From Argyresthia goedartella (Eukaryota > Arthropoda > Insecta > Lepidoptera > Argyresthiidae): a stretch of 64,000 bases of DNA. The stretch spans positions 10,805,829 through 10,869,828 of the forward strand of contig OX463836.1 of the NCBI GenBank assembly GCA_949825045.1, read 5' to 3'. Positions within the stretch are counted from its first letter, which is position 1, and every line of letters begins with the position of its first letter. The notes beneath the pieces are model-generated. The model made no database searches. It was not told where the DNA came from and was given only the letters and a program-made list of their open reading frames with translations. The position numbers were made by a program, and so were the translations under genes. Of the stretch, positions 33,188-43,537 are shown piece after piece.

Positions 33188-33559
33188 GACCGTCTGTGGA
33201 GTGGCGGCACCCTGTAAGTGGGCGGCGTGTCCCTAGCGGGAACCTCCGCGGGATCCGAACCCGCTGGGACCCCCGTCAGCCTGGTAACTCGGCTGCTGAT
33301 ATGCCGGTGGCATATCAGACCGTATGTACATCAGGGGGTCCCAACCCGCATAATAGGCCCCTCGCTGTCCCGGTATCCGACCATACCGGACTGTGTACGG
33401 TGTGCCCGGTGGCCACCGTGGATGGAGGGGGGGAGAGCGGATCCAACCTGGGGCGCTCTAGGAATGGGGGCGACATCCGACTGTTCGCCTCCCTGTTCGC
33501 CTCCCAGAGCGACGGGCAGGGTGGCGCAGAAGGTGGTGGGCTCACAGCCTTCGCGCCAC
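33188..33559 (-). other. BEL gag-protease linker, frames broken
   Basis: GC-rich Pro/Gly-rich linker. Fragments are open in more than one frame, with the palindrome ctgatatgcc/ggcatatcag at 33296-33318. Probably polyprotein linker with small frameshifts. Confidence 0.5.
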
Positions 33560-35014
33560 TCATAGGTGCCATCTGACACCCGCCCGTAACACGCGGTGAG
33601 CCAGCGGCCCGAAGTCCTCGCTGACCCAGGACAGCGGCGACCGAACCCCGGCTATCCCGCCTGTTACCCCCCGTCCGCGGGTACCCCAGTCACCCCGTTG
33701 GTGACTCCCGTTGCCCGGAGGGGGACTGGGTCCGGCCCTGGTTGGGCCCTGTGACCGACTAACCTGAGTCCGGCCCTGGTGACCGTCCGAAGGGCCTGAC
33801 CGGTTCAGGCACAACACGATGTGGTGCTTGCCACCGCAGCACTCACAGGGGAACGCGCGTGAGCACTCGCTCAGCGGGTGCGGCCCCAAACAACCGAAAC
33901 ACAATCGGTGGCGGAAGACTACCTTCCTGCGGGCAGCTACCCCGAGCGCCTTAAAGTTGGCGCAACTGGTCACTTCATGACCGGCACTGTCGCAGTGCAC
34001 ACAGCCGTCACCCGACGGCGCGGCATTCAAAACGCCAAATTGTTTTGACCGCCCACCCCCCCGTGGGGGCGGGGGGCGCGGCCCCTCCCGCATCCGCGCG
34101 GGTTGGCGCTGCACACTGGCCTCCGTATCCAATGTATCGCATCGCCTGCATTCACCCTCCAAAAAATCCGTTAATTGGACGAGCGTGGGCAGTTCCGAAC
34201 TACTGCCCCCATGCAGCTGTTCAAACCGACTTTGAACAGCTGCAGGCAACCGTGACAAAACCATATACAATACAATATATGACCATTGGTCTACCGGCAG
34301 ACCAAGGTTCTGAAGGGCCTTAGTGGCCACCAGCACAGGGTTGAGCACCTGTACCCGGATGTCAACATCCCGGGTTACTCTTGGGATGCTAAACAGCTTC
34401 CCCAGCTGCGCATCAACCAACCGCCGTTTGTGTTGGTAGCGGTCAATCAATATGGACCGGGCTATATCATAATTGCCCGCCGTGACCGTTAGGTGACCGA
34501 CCAACTCTTTCGGTTCACCCCGCAGTGCCATCAATAGTTGGGCCAACTTGTAGGCGTTGTCCAGGTCGTCCCGACCGTGGACCAAACTATCGAATAAATT
34601 GATGAATGCCGGCCACTCATCAATTGCCCCACCGAAGGCCGGAATCTCCAGGTGTGGCAGTCGTCCAACAACACCCTTAGGGGGCGGGTCTCCGCTACCC
34701 TCCCCGCGGTCATTCCGACGCGACCGCTTAATTTTTTCCGCGCGGCGCTCGATGTCGCCCAAGCACTCCATCGCTTGGTCAGCATCCGCGGAGAGCTGCT
34801 TCACTGCAGCCACCGAGGCCTCATCCGTAAGCCCGAGGGCTTCAGCCTCCGCAGCCAGCCGACACACCTTCCCGACGCGTGTCATTGCGTCCTCCACACG
34901 CTTGAGCAGGACATCGTCCTTGTCAGGTCGCTCCACATACTTGTGAGTATGGGCGAGCCATCTCATCTCCTCACGGACACCATACCGCAGTACCGTCAAG
35001 GGCGAAGGTGCCAT
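33560..35014 (-). CDS. gag: BEL Gag (484 aa)
   Basis: Opens with ATG at 35012-35014 (MAPSPLTVLRYGVREEM). It has a helical N-terminal region, then the BEL gag core: LPHLEIPAFGGAIDEWPAFI, FDSLVHGRDDLDNAYKLAQL, MALRGEPKELVGHL, SILIDRYQHKRRLVDAQLGK. The C-terminal region has three cysteine clusters: CVHCDSAGHEVTSC, CFGCLGPHPLSEC and CECCGGKHHIVLC. The frame then runs into a Gly/Pro/Arg-rich stretch and stops at 33560, where the protease should follow in-phase; the break is probably a frameshift near there. Gag itself looks intact. Confidence 0.9.
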   Translation of the reverse strand: MAPSPLTVLRYGVREEMRWLAHTHKYVERPDKDDVLLKRVEDAMTRVGKVCRLAAEAEALGLTDEASVAAVKQLSADADQAMECLGDIERRAEKIKRSRRNDRGEGSGDPPPKGVVGRLPHLEIPAFGGAIDEWPAFINLFDSLVHGRDDLDNAYKLAQLLMALRGEPKELVGHLTVTAGNYDIARSILIDRYQHKRRLVDAQLGKLFSIPRVTRDVDIRVQVLNPVLVATKALQNLGLPVDQWSYIVLYMVLSRLPAAVQSRFEQLHGGSSSELPTLVQLTDFLEGECRRCDTLDTEASVQRQPARMREGPRPPPPRGGGRSKQFGVLNAAPSGDGCVHCDSAGHEVTSCANFKALGVAARRKVVFRHRLCFGCLGPHPLSECSRAFPCECCGGKHHIVLCLNRSGPSDGHQGRTQVSRSQGPTRAGPSPPPGNGSHQRGDWGTRGRGVTGGIAGVRSPLSWVSEDFGPLAHRVLRAGVRWHL

Positions 35015-35824
35015 GGTTACCGATTCAATTGTTTCCGGTCCTATGCTTCACTACCAAACTAAGCACAGCCAGAGACCAGCTCTTGCCCGTCAGCGCTGGG
35101 CACAGAAATTAAAACTAAGTTGTAAAACCCAAGGCAACCACTAAAACAATCAAATCCTAAACAATATTTAATATGGTCGCCCTGTGGACATACACCTTAT
35201 AAATATACACTCTAAATCAATTAGAGAATGCCACCATAAAACACAATAAAAAAATAACCCACAAAACTTGATTATGAAAACAATACAAAATAATAAGTGG
35301 TGGGCTCCGAGACTATAAACCTAAACAATATAGCACCCTAAACCACACTGGATTCCGAAATCCAAGCTATTTTTAATATAATGAAGGTAGCTGTGACCTT
35401 CTTTCTAGAAGTGGCCCCTCCGATATGACCCACACTTCTACTGAGGTCAGCAAAATCAGCTTAATACCCCTTAAATAGCCTGACCCTGCTCTGTAAACCG
35501 AAATAACACTGCAGTACTATAGAACCCGACGTTCTACCGCAAGTAATACAATCTAGTTACTGCGCAGAATGACTGTTCGATCCTTTATGCGCACAAACAG
35601 TAGTTTCCGACTACAAATTTATAATAATTGTTAACTAAATTGACAATTATACTTTCACTTACCGAAAATGAACTTTAATTGTGGTATACCGACCACAGAC
35701 TCATTGCCGACTTGCCGGCCAATCTGAGATATTCTTTTCTCCCAACTACAATGTGGCAAAACCAACCCTACAACCGTCCGTGAATCGGTGATTTCCCACT
35801 AGGAAAGCGCGCCTGCTACCAAAA
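35015..35824 (-). other. BEL 5' leader
   Basis: 810 bp of AT-rich, non-coding sequence between the 5' LTR and gag. The minus strand next to the LTR reads ttttggtagcaggcgcgc, giving a candidate primer-binding site starting TGG. No other feature is seen. Confidence 0.7.
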
Positions 35825-36384
35825 TGTTTAATTCCACGCCTCAACCGAACGGCGTGGAATCTTGAGGGGGCTGGGTTTTGCCAGCACGGGAGAAAAGAAG
35901 TGAATGAATTGTTACTGACCTTTGTCGTCTCAGACCGGAGATCGAAAGCTCGATTCGAGACAGGAATGCGGGATGGGAGACAGTTTTGGGATAGGAATGG
36001 AACCGAACCTTGCCGTCGCTGCCCGACGCTGTCGCCGGCGTGCTGCCTGCCGACACGTGGAGTCGCCGTCCGATACGACGATGTCCAATCAACACGGATC
36101 ACTTAACCGCTGACGCGAATCTACTTATTTCCCGACGATGTAGATGATTAACACTCCGACCAGGCCCGACGCCTGTGTGAGACAATTGTTACACCGAATT
36201 ACAATCACTGGCCCGACGCCTGAGCAGACATGTTTGTTCTCCCCGACGAGAGAAGATAACCTCGAATTTTTCATCTCGTTGGTACGAGTGACAGCTGCGG
36301 TCCGTTTCGCTTAGTGATGTCCCGGTTACTCGCGATCGATCCGCGCAACGAAAACCGGTGCGTCCGAAGCATAAATATTAAACA
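35825..36384 (-). repeat. BEL 5' LTR
   Basis: 560 bp partner of 30289-30844. It has a 5-bp insertion (tttcg) relative to that copy near 36306. Followed by the AAATC target duplication at 36385-36389. Confidence 0.93.
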
Positions 36385-36906
36385 AAATCCATGGAGGATA
36401 GGTACGAGGACAGCTGGGAGTGGACAATTGATTCAAGGACTTTGGAAAGGATTGGTAGGATGGAAATGGGACGGAACTCTTTGAAGGAGGACGAGTTAGA
36501 AGTTTTAGGCAGGGGTATCACTAATGCTCTTTTCCACTGGCTTGGGAAGCAGTACTCGCTCAGCGACGCGTTAATTATATGCGTTATGGGTGGTAAAACA
36601 TTATCGAGTACACTGAATAGCATCTGAGAGCAGATATTGTCATCACCTACAGCCTTGGACGAGATTTCTAGAATAGCTTTCTTTACTGCGCCAACTCCGA
36701 CAGACCTGAGGTTGAAAGGTAAGCAACTGGATGTCGTTCTGGTACGCAAGTTACGAAGGGTAGCATCCTTGACACAGGGGTCAATCACGATAGGGGAGAC
36801 AGCAAAGAATTTGTTGAGACCATTGAGGTCGACACTACCGGCAACTGCGTCCTGGAACTTACCAACACCAAGGGTCTTCAGGAACTTCTAAACCTGTGCA
36901 GGAGAG
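36385..36906 (-). pseudogene. Non-LTR RT N-terminal part
   Basis: Minus-strand frame with AVKKAILEISSKAVGDDNIC, HIINASLSEYCFPSQWKRAL, VIPLPKTSNSSSFKEFRPIS and ILPILSKVLESIVHSQLSSY. This is the RT fingers region that precedes the SGFRPGHSTTT block at 30240-30288. It is bounded by the BEL 5' LTR on one side and the PIF/Harbinger TIR on the other. Confidence 0.9.
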
Positions 36907-36909
36907 TAG

Positions 36910-36958
36910 GGCCATTGCCACACTAGACGGAAATTCCGTCGCCGAACTTCCGCGGCGG
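36910..36958 (+). repeat. PIF/Harbinger left terminal inverted repeat
   Basis: 49 bp identical to the reverse complement of 40439-40487. It includes the short palindrome acggaaattccgt. A subterminal hairpin follows, cggaagatcggt...accgatcttccg, about 37011-37101. Confidence 0.95.
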
Positions 36959-37191
36959 AACGCCAATACATGTTATTGCTTATAAAATACAAATAGCGGG
37001 CACACTACGCGGAAGATCGGTCGTTCCGTCGCGGACAATCCGTCGCTCAGAGCGGACCGCCACTCGCTCGCGTCTGCTCGGTCGTCCGCGCACCGATCTT
37101 CCGTCAGCGTAAGATCGGCAACGTCGCATTACAGGTATTTGTATGCATCGCGCCACATTCAGCGGATAACTCGCAGTGACGACGCACGCAC

Positions 37192-39944
37192 ATGATGTTT
37201 GACACTGAACGATTTATTATAGAAGTGCAAAATAGAGTTTGCCTTTGGGACTCTAGTAAAAAGCCGGATAGAACTGCAAAGAAACGAGCATGGGAAGAGA
37301 TTGCGAAAATATTGTACGACAATTGGGATAGTGAAATAGAAACAAAACAGCGAGAACTTGGTGAGCTTATCACTTTATTAATTTTCTTTACCTAGGCATA
37401 TCTAATTATAAGTACTCGTATGCATTTAGGTACTAATTGAAACTATCATTCATATAAACCTGCTTAAAGGCCAGCGAAGACGAAGGATTTTACAATAAAT
37501 AGGTATCTACCACTAAATGTTGCCATATCTCGAAAACGGTCGGTCCTAGCTCAAAAATAAGTGAATTTTTGACCCCCCTAGAAACCCCCCTCTGAAATAA
37601 AATAAGGAATAGGATTCTATTTTTTATTTTGAAATAAGTAGGTATTTACCACTAAATGTTGCCATATCTCGAAAACGGTCGGTCCTAGCTCAAAAATCTG
37701 TCGTCTGCGCTGGCCCTAACAATGATTGTATCAGTCACATTAACTAAATGAAGTTGTGTTGCCACTCTAGTTTACCTTCTTCCATAAAATATTTTTTAAA
37801 TAAATCTCTCGTATTTATGGCATTAGAGGGTCTAGATGTATTACAGTTTGGTAATGTAGGTAGATCAGAAGTTAACAATTCGTCGTTGTAGTTCAAACCG
37901 TCTCGTCTCCGTACAAAGTTATGAAGGACACATGTTGTTTTTACTATCTCTGTAGCAAAATCCGGGTTAACAAGTATGGCCGTATGAAGAACTCTCCACT
38001 TGTTGCTCAATATTCTGAAAGTACATTCCACATAACGCCTTGCACGAGATAGGCGGTAGTTAAACGTACGTTTTTCTATGTCTAATGTTTTATTGGGGTA
38101 GGGTCGCATAACATGTTTATGTAAAGCGAAAGCCTCGTCAGCTACCAGTACAAATGGTAGTGCTGGGCCGGTAGTACCGGGGAGTATTTTATCCTCGGGT
38201 AGGTCTAACATGTCATGGTAAAGTTTCTGTCCGAAATTTGAACTTCTAAATACATTACTATCAGCTTCTTTTCCAAAAGATCCAACATCGATAGAAATGA
38301 AGCAATAATTAGAATCAGCGGCTGCCATAAGAACAATTGAAAAAAACTTTTTATAGTTAAAATAGTTAGATCCGCTGTTGTAAGGATTGATTATTCTTAT
38401 ATGTTTACCGTCCACAGCTCCTAAACAGTTTGGGAAATTTGCGTATTTATAGAATTCTTCTGCCACTTTTAAAAACGATTCCTTATTTGGCTCGGGCATT
38501 TCAAGTGGTTGCAGTACTTTCCAAATTACTTCACAAGTTCCTTTTATTATTTCTGCAATAGTCGATCGTCCCATCAAAAAATCGTGAGATAAACTTTTAA
38601 AATTCATTCCGGTAGACAAATACCTGAAACAAAAAACGTTCAGCATTTAAAATCAGCAGCTAAAATAATTAATTAAACATTTATAAACGAACTAATGTAA
38701 AATTTGCTTCGGTCAATCCCTCAATACTACATTTAACAATGTTTCGCATCGATTCACAAAATTTACTAGTGATGCCAACCCTCACCTTCGGCGTATAAAT
38801 AGAAAAATGGCACCTTTTTGTTCGTAGCCTTTGCCTTCAAAATTCGAAGTTAAGAGTTTGAATCGCTAATACACTATGTGAAAACATAGTTAAATGTGTA
38901 GTCTTGAGAGGGTCAACGAAGCGGATTTCCCGTATGTGGTATAGATAAATTATAGTAATTGTACTTATACTTAATTATTTTCTATTGGGGGCGCCACTAT
39001 CGGAGCTATATCATCCTAAGCTAAGTTATTTCAACATTTTGTTAATACTTATATTATTTAATTTTACAGTGGATGAACTTCAAAAGAAATGGAAGCACTT
39101 AAGAGATTATTACGTAAAAGAAAAAAAACAAGATAATACAAGAAGTGGAAGTTCTGCACCTAAGAAACGTAAAAACTCGTACATTGAATTGCTGCGATTC
39201 TTGGATGTGGTGAAAGAGTCTCGGGTCTCATCGGGGAACATAAGCGCTCCGGCAGGTGATAATGACCAAAATGAGAATTCTTGTGATGAAATATCAACTA
39301 ATACAAACACTCAACCAAGAAATGCAAACGCACAAGAAACTGTAACTGAGAATTTTATTCCACCTCAAACTAAAGAAGTTTCAGGGGCCTCTCAAATGAA
39401 AAAAAAACCTAAAATGACAGCCTTTCAACAGAGTTTAATTACAGCAATGAATAAAAACAAGAAATCACCTAAAGCAGCCGAAGAAGATGCCGACACGAAA
39501 TTTTTACTTTCTTTACTTCCTCAAATTCAGAGCCTAAATGAAAGACAAAATTGTGAGTTCAGAATCGAAGTGATGAATTTGATTTATAAAATCAAATATC
39601 GTAACTCATTTAACACCTCACATAATCAAACGTATTCTTACAACCATCCTGGCTATAGCACATACGAACAATCACCTACAACATATAGTATACATACAGG
39701 AGATGTGTCACCGCCGGTGTACCAAGGATATACTACGAATACAAACAGTGCAAGCCATACAGGAGATGTGTCACCGCCGCTGTACCAAGGATATACTACG
39801 AATACAAACAGCGCAAGCTCCTATTCGAACATACAGTCACCCGAATCTAATGAAACTCGAGTACGTCCAAACCAATCAGCTGAAACTGAAACAGCACACT
39901 CAATTGAAGAAATAGACGAAATATTTCAGAATAGGTCAACTTAA
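37192..39944 (+). CDS. PIF/Harbinger accessory MADF-BESS protein (2 exons)
   Basis: Exon 1 is 37192-37360 (donor gtgagc) and exon 2 is 39070-39944 (acceptor aattttacag); the joined frame is 347 aa. Residues about 1-85 form a MADF/Myb-SANT-like domain: ERFIIEVQNRVCLWD, KKRAWEEIAKILYDNWDSEI, then DELQKKWKHLRDYYVKEKK, with the splice inside the domain. A C-terminal BESS motif reads DADTKFLLSLLPQIQSL. A 63-bp (21-residue) exact-frame tandem repeat at 39693-39818 contains TGDVSPPVYQGYTTNTNSAS. In known elements this Myb-like protein escorts the transposase to DNA and the nucleus. The 1709-bp intron contains, antisense, the main exon of the transposase. Confidence 0.85.
37497..37702 (+). repeat. 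Direct repeat in PIF/Harbinger non-coding DNA
   Basis: ggtatctaccactaaatgtt...agctcaaaaat (from 37501) recurs at about 37640-37697, nearly identical over some 58 bp, separated by about 75 bp. It lies between MADF exon 1 and the transposase stop codon. Possibly a transposase-binding or termination region, but that is only a guess. Confidence 0.85.
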
Positions 39945-40344
39945 TTGAGATAATAGAGGAAATGTTGCAGCAATTTTATTCAATAAAAAGTTAATATACT
40001 TAAATAATTAATCAATGATTTGTTTCATTTCATATACTTACTTAATATTTATCTTACCTTAATGTAACGGTCAGCCTTTCTTCGGGAGGTATAGCTGTTC
40101 TAAGTTTTGTATTTTGCTTTGTAATATAGACCTTAGTTAAATTCAGCGATACATCAAATGATTGTATGGACATACGATAATATTCGAATGCTTTATCTGG
40201 ATTAAGTCTTATTTGCACATACAGGGTATGAAATTGCCCAATTTGTAGTCGAAGAGTATTTAAGGGATGAACCCAATATTTACGCTCTCTTCTTCTTTCT
40301 TCTTCTAATGCCTCATAAATAGCTATCACTTCTATCGGATCCAT
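37744..40344 (-). CDS. PIF/Harbinger DDE transposase (HARBI1-like, 2 exons)
   Basis: Minus-strand gene. Exon 1 is 40344-40058 (ATG at 40342-40344; donor gtaaga). Exon 2 is 38623-37744 (acceptor ttttttgtttcag). The joined frame is 388 aa with no stop. Exon 1 ends ...IPPEERLTVTLR, and exon 2 begins YLSTGMNFKSLSHDFLMGRS, a helix-turn-helix-like region. DDE_Tnp_4 nuclease blocks follow: FPNCLGAVDGKHIRIINPYN (first Asp), SIDVGSFGKEADSNVFRSS, LPFVLVADEAFALHKHVMRP (second Asp), NYRLSRARRYVECTFRILSN (Glu). Length fits HARBI1/ALP1-type transposases. Its intron (38624-40057) contains MADF exon 2 on the other strand. It resembles the domesticated nuclease HARBI1, but TIRs and target duplication show a transposon copy. 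Confidence 0.9.
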
Positions 40345-40438
40345 CACGAATTCCGACCACACCGTATAAGCGCAGGCAGCCGACTGATGGTCTGCCACTG
40401 AATATTCAGTGTGGCTGGTACCGTATATGACGGATTGA

Positions 40439-40487
40439 CCGCCGCGGAAGTTCGGCGACGGAATTTCCGTCTAGTGTGGCAATGGCC
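40439..40487 (-). repeat. PIF/Harbinger right terminal inverted repeat
   Basis: Exact 49-bp complement of 36910-36958, followed by the TAG target duplication at 40488-40490. Confidence 0.95.
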
Positions 40488-40490
40488 TAG

Positions 40491-40815
40491 CTCTCGATAC
40501 TCTCTTAGATGTGGCGGCGTTTGGCATCTCGACAAAGACGGGTGCACCGATTACGGAGAAGTTTGTATATAACGAGATTATCGTCCGTCGGATCCTTCTT
40601 ATATCTACATTTGGCACGGTTTGTCTGGGCCATCAGACCCTTGATGGTGTCGGTAAGCCAAGGCGCAGGGAGATGTTTGACCCTAACCTTTTTGACAGCA
40701 GCATGTTTGTCGAACAAACTTAAGACAATCGAGTTGAAATGCAGGACTTTGTCATCAACGGTCTCACTACAGACGACAAGAGTCCAGTCTACCCTTCGCC
40801 TAAGCTACCGCAGCA
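40491..40815 (-). pseudogene. Non-LTR endonuclease-RT linker, 5' end of the copy
   Basis: The minus-strand frame reads HAAVKKVRVKHLPAPWLTD, then AKCRYKKDPTDDNLVIYKLL and RCTRLCRDAKRRHI, the linker between endonuclease and RT in CR1/Jockey-type ORF2. The similarity fades at about 40815, taken as the 5'-truncation point. Confidence 0.85.
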
Positions 40816-40879
40816 TTTTGCCCTGATATGTGCAGTTTAATATTTCCCCAAAAAATATACGTAGATTTGCAGCAAAATT

Positions 40880-41090
40880 TGCGATAATATTAAAACACTT
40901 GTATGGGAATCCCCTTTAATTTATAAAATCTTATGTTGTTCTTTATTTGTTGTTGCAGCGGCAACTGAAATACACATTCTGTGAAAATGTCAACTCTACA
41001 GTTTATGGGAAACAGCTCGCCGACGGACGGACGGACAGACGGATAGCGGAAGCTTAGCAATAGGGTCCCGTTTGGCTAAAATGTAGCATT
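40880..41090 (+). repeat. Lepidopteran dispersed repeat with GGAC microsatellite, copy 1
   Basis: Shares with 51620-51815 the order ttatttgttgtt, ctgtgaaaatgtcaactcta, a ggacggacggac run, then agcggaagcttagcaatagg and gggtcccgtttgg. This motif order is common in moth genomes as a dispersed non-coding repeat. Confidence 0.7.
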
Positions 41091-41480
41091 ATGGGGTGGC
41101 AGAGGTATAATCAATGGGGCCATTTTAAGCCTTATTCAATAGGTACTCCATTTAGCGTGATAGGGGTTAGCCCATCACTGCTATGTAGGTTTCATCAAGA
41201 TGTTTAAATTGTGAACTATACCTATCTAATATTAGTACAGGTTCGTTCAGCCCGTGTAGAAGTATGACAAAATGACAAAATTCGAAATATACGCCGGGTG
41301 CTTTAATTTGTGCTCTGAGCGTTTCTGAATGCGAGGTCGTCGCGCAGATAACGCGTATCAAAATCGTACAAATGTATGTCAATGAAACAATCAATTTAGT
41401 ACATTACATCCATACTATCAATATTAATTTATGAGAACAATTTAAATGACCACCAAAATATATTTTTTGGAAACAAATAT
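41091..41480. other. Intron sequence, no feature recognised
   Basis: Ordinary AT-rich intron DNA. The minus-strand frame at 41167-41394 matches nothing I know. Confidence 0.4.
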
Positions 41481-42270
41481 AATGACCACCAATTTTTTTT
41501 TTCCTACCCGAAATGCCTAAATGACCACCAAAAGTTGCAGAAAATATCAGGGCAAAATACTGCGGTAGCTTAGGTGAAGGATAAAGGGGGTGAGCGAAGC
41601 GAAACCCCCTTTATCAAGCTTGTCTCGAGTAATAAATAGTTTTTAGTTGATCATGTTTACTAACCATATTTTTTGTGTGCTACTAACAATTGGATCTTTG
41701 TTATCTGAATGAATAAACTGAATTGAATTGAATTATCCTTCGTGTTAGGTTGAACATGTAAGAACAACAAAAAATACTTAAAACTTAACTTAACTTAGAA
41801 CTTAAGTACACAAAACATAAAAAGAAGTTTGGTGATCATTTATCCAAACACAATTTGGTGGACATCCATCCATTTTGGCAGTCATTTCGAATTTATTGGT
41901 AGTATATTTTCGAATTTTTTGGTAATCGTTTAAACACTAGCCTTTTATTTTACCCAAAATGTATAAATGCTACCAAAAATGGGTAAATGATCACCAAAAG
42001 TTGCAGAAAATATCAGGGCATAGTACTGCGGTACCTTAAGTGAAGGGTAAACGGGGTGAGCGAAACGAAGCCCTCTTTATCCTTCGTGTTAGGTTGAACA
42101 TGTAAGAACAACAAAAAATACTTAAAACATAAACTTAAGTACACAAAACATAAAAAGAAGTTTGGTGATCATTTATCCAAACACAATTTGGTGGCCGTTT
42201 ACTAATTCTGGCGGTCGTTTCAAATTTATTGGTAGTAAAATAGGTTCGTTTAAAAGATAAGCCTTAATTT
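41480..42270. repeat. Two copies of a fold-back repeat related to MITE M1
   Basis: Copy 1 spans about 41520-41850 and copy 2 about 41985-42195. Both open with tgatcaccaaaagttgcag-type sequence (tgaccaccaaaag in copy 1), contain gaaaatatcagggca and a gggg(t)gagcgaa(g/a)cgaa hairpin with tccttcgtgttaggttgaac, and close with agtttggtgatcattta, an inverted version of the start. The hairpin and tccttcgtgttagg core are shared with M1 at 25516-25753. They are probable MITEs of one superfamily. Confidence 0.65.
41616..41732 (+). mobile_element. Truncated non-LTR 3' end inserted in a MITE copy
   Basis: 117 bp that interrupts the MITE core. TTATC is on both sides (41611-41615, 41733-41737). It ends in a gaattgaattgaa simple tail, typical of some insect non-LTR families and like the tail at 54255-54294. 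It is too short to carry coding sequence. Confidence 0.7.
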
Positions 42271-43537
42271 ATCCACGGTATTTGACTGGTAGTCAAATAG
42301 ATTCTTTTTAAGAACTGTCAAAACGGTTACTTTGTTTACGAGTTCTATGAAATACAAGCACGTGACGTCACAGTTAAATGCTGACTTTTTAACACAACTT
42401 TTTTAATTTATTTATAATAATAATAATTTATTTACCAAAAAAATATTACAAACTGTTATAACTAACAAATTGTTGAGCATTTTACATTTAACAGATGCGG
42501 AAAAGTCGGTCGGGTTGCAGCAGGGCAACATTATAACATGCAACTGCTGGAAATATACAATTCTGATTGTCAAATGTTTTTGTTGTGATAGGTTTAGCTT
42601 GAGATAGGTTTAGCTTGAGATACGTTTCTAGATTAATTGGACTACCTTGTCAAATACCGCATATAAGGGGTTGTAAAATCAATTGAAGGTGAGCATTTTA
42701 AGAGCTCTGAGTTTAGTGTGTTCATAACATTTCAAGACGTTTTCCAAGGCGCCTGAAAAACTCCCGAAGTCGTCTCATTTTTAGGGGTCATAGGGCCTAT
42801 ACTTTTTCACTGGTGCGGGGTTTCTAAATCGTGTGTACCAAAAAAAATTTTTTTTTCACAGCTCCAAGGGACCACAAATTTGAGAGATTGATATGAATTT
42901 CAAATCTGAACATCTACGCGTTAAGGAGAAAAAGAGTCTTAACATATAGACTTATAGGCGGGAAAGGGATGTTTTGGGAAACTTTGTCCTGGGAACGGCT
43001 TGTTTTGGGAAACTATTGTTTTGGAACGGAAGTTTAGGGAAAGGGATATGCCGAAAGAGCAAAAAGTTATTCAGCCGGCGACAAAAAGCAAGAAATGCAC
43101 GAAAGGTATTCGATCAGATCCTGTTATAGACTTCGCGAACGACAAAATTTGCGTTTGTTTTCATTATTTGGAGTGAAATTATTATAAATACTAATAAAAC
43201 CAAATAACCCGGCTGCATTTTACCCCACATACAAACTTATGAATGCACCTGGTTACGTACATGGAGTGTGAACGTAGGCAAACCAATAACTGTTGCCCAA
43301 CCACTCACACCCCCACTGCTGAGCAACTACGAGGCGCTCAGATTAATTAATAATAATAGTATTGCATACTCCTTAAAGGGATTTCGTTGCTCTATTAATT
43401 GCAAACGTATTTTCTTAAGCTCTAGCGATAAAATACGCGAGGGAGCGCGCGATTCGGACTGTAAACCGCCTCCTGCATGTGGTGGACATGTCACCACTAC
43501 ACCATGGACGACCGCTACATTAACCGTTTTATTCCAG
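42271..43537 (+). other. 3' part of the FANCL intron
   Basis: No coding sequence recognised. Contains a 16-bp tandem doublet gataggtttagcttga (42588-42620) and an ataataataatttattta retroposon-tail-like stretch near 42413. It ends with a good pyrimidine tract and AG at 43536-43537. Confidence 0.5.

Larger units (their letters stand above)
30289..36384 (-). mobile_element. BEL/Pao LTR retrotransposon lacking RT/RNase H
   Basis: LTRs at 30289-30844 and 35825-36384, both TGTTTAATTCC...TTAAACA. The 5-bp duplication AAATC is at 30284-30288 and 36385-36389. On the minus strand: 5' LTR, TGGTAGCAGGCG (candidate primer-binding site 4 nt inside the LTR), gag, aspartic protease, a short pre-RT connector, then integrase. 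The stretch that should hold RT and RNase H is missing, with the frame open across the joint near 32530. LTRs differ by about four substitutions and two indels (hand count), so insertion is recent. It depends on other elements' enzymes, if it moves at all. Confidence 0.93.
36910..40487. mobile_element. PIF/Harbinger transposon, apparently intact (3578 bp)
   Basis: Perfect terminal inverted repeats of 49 bp start GGCCATTGCCACACTAGACG at both ends. The 3-bp target duplication TAG is at 36907-36909 and 40488-40490. Two spliced genes lie inside on opposite strands: a DDE transposase (minus) and a MADF-BESS accessory protein (plus), the two-gene layout typical of animal PIF/Harbinger elements. No frameshift or internal stop is seen in either, so the copy may be recent and possibly competent. 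It sits within the RT of the non-LTR copy. Confidence 0.95.
28937..40815 (-). mobile_element. CR1/Jockey-group non-LTR copy split by BEL and PIF/Harbinger
   Basis: One minus-strand, 5'-truncated copy in three coding pieces: 40491-40815 (endonuclease-RT linker), 36385-36906 (RT start) and 29053-30288 (RT core to end). A 3' UTR and an ATCTTT simple tail follow (28937-28960, minus strand). The gaps correspond exactly to a PIF/Harbinger element (TAG duplication) and a BEL element (AAATC duplication), so the host copy is the older. Removing both leaves about 2.2 kb of continuous retroelement. Confidence 0.88.
27665..43537 (+). other. FANCL intron of 15.9 kb, packed with transposons
   Basis: Runs from GTAAGT (27665) to TTTTATTCCAG (ends 43537), joining two phase-1 exon edges. 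About 12 kb of it is one minus-strand non-LTR copy enlarged by BEL and PIF/Harbinger insertions. MITEs and repeat scraps make up most of the rest. Intron status depends on both FANCL exon calls being correct. Confidence 0.7.

Noticed and set aside
34213..34243. 13-bp inverted repeat gcagctgttcaaa in BEL gag
   Set aside because: Falls within intact coding sequence (RFEQLHG region); may be chance, and is not at an insertion boundary.
37744..38646. Domesticated host HARBI1 gene
   Set aside because: Perfect 49-bp terminal repeats, target duplications and the linked MADF gene show a transposon-borne transposase.
36378..40830. Two separate non-LTR insertions flanking the PIF/Harbinger element
   Set aside because: Protein order, strand and the TAG duplication show one copy split by the DNA transposon.
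41480..42270. CRISPR-like or tandem satellite array
   Set aside because: Only two dispersed, imperfect copies with inverted ends; they behave as MITEs, and the genome is eukaryotic.
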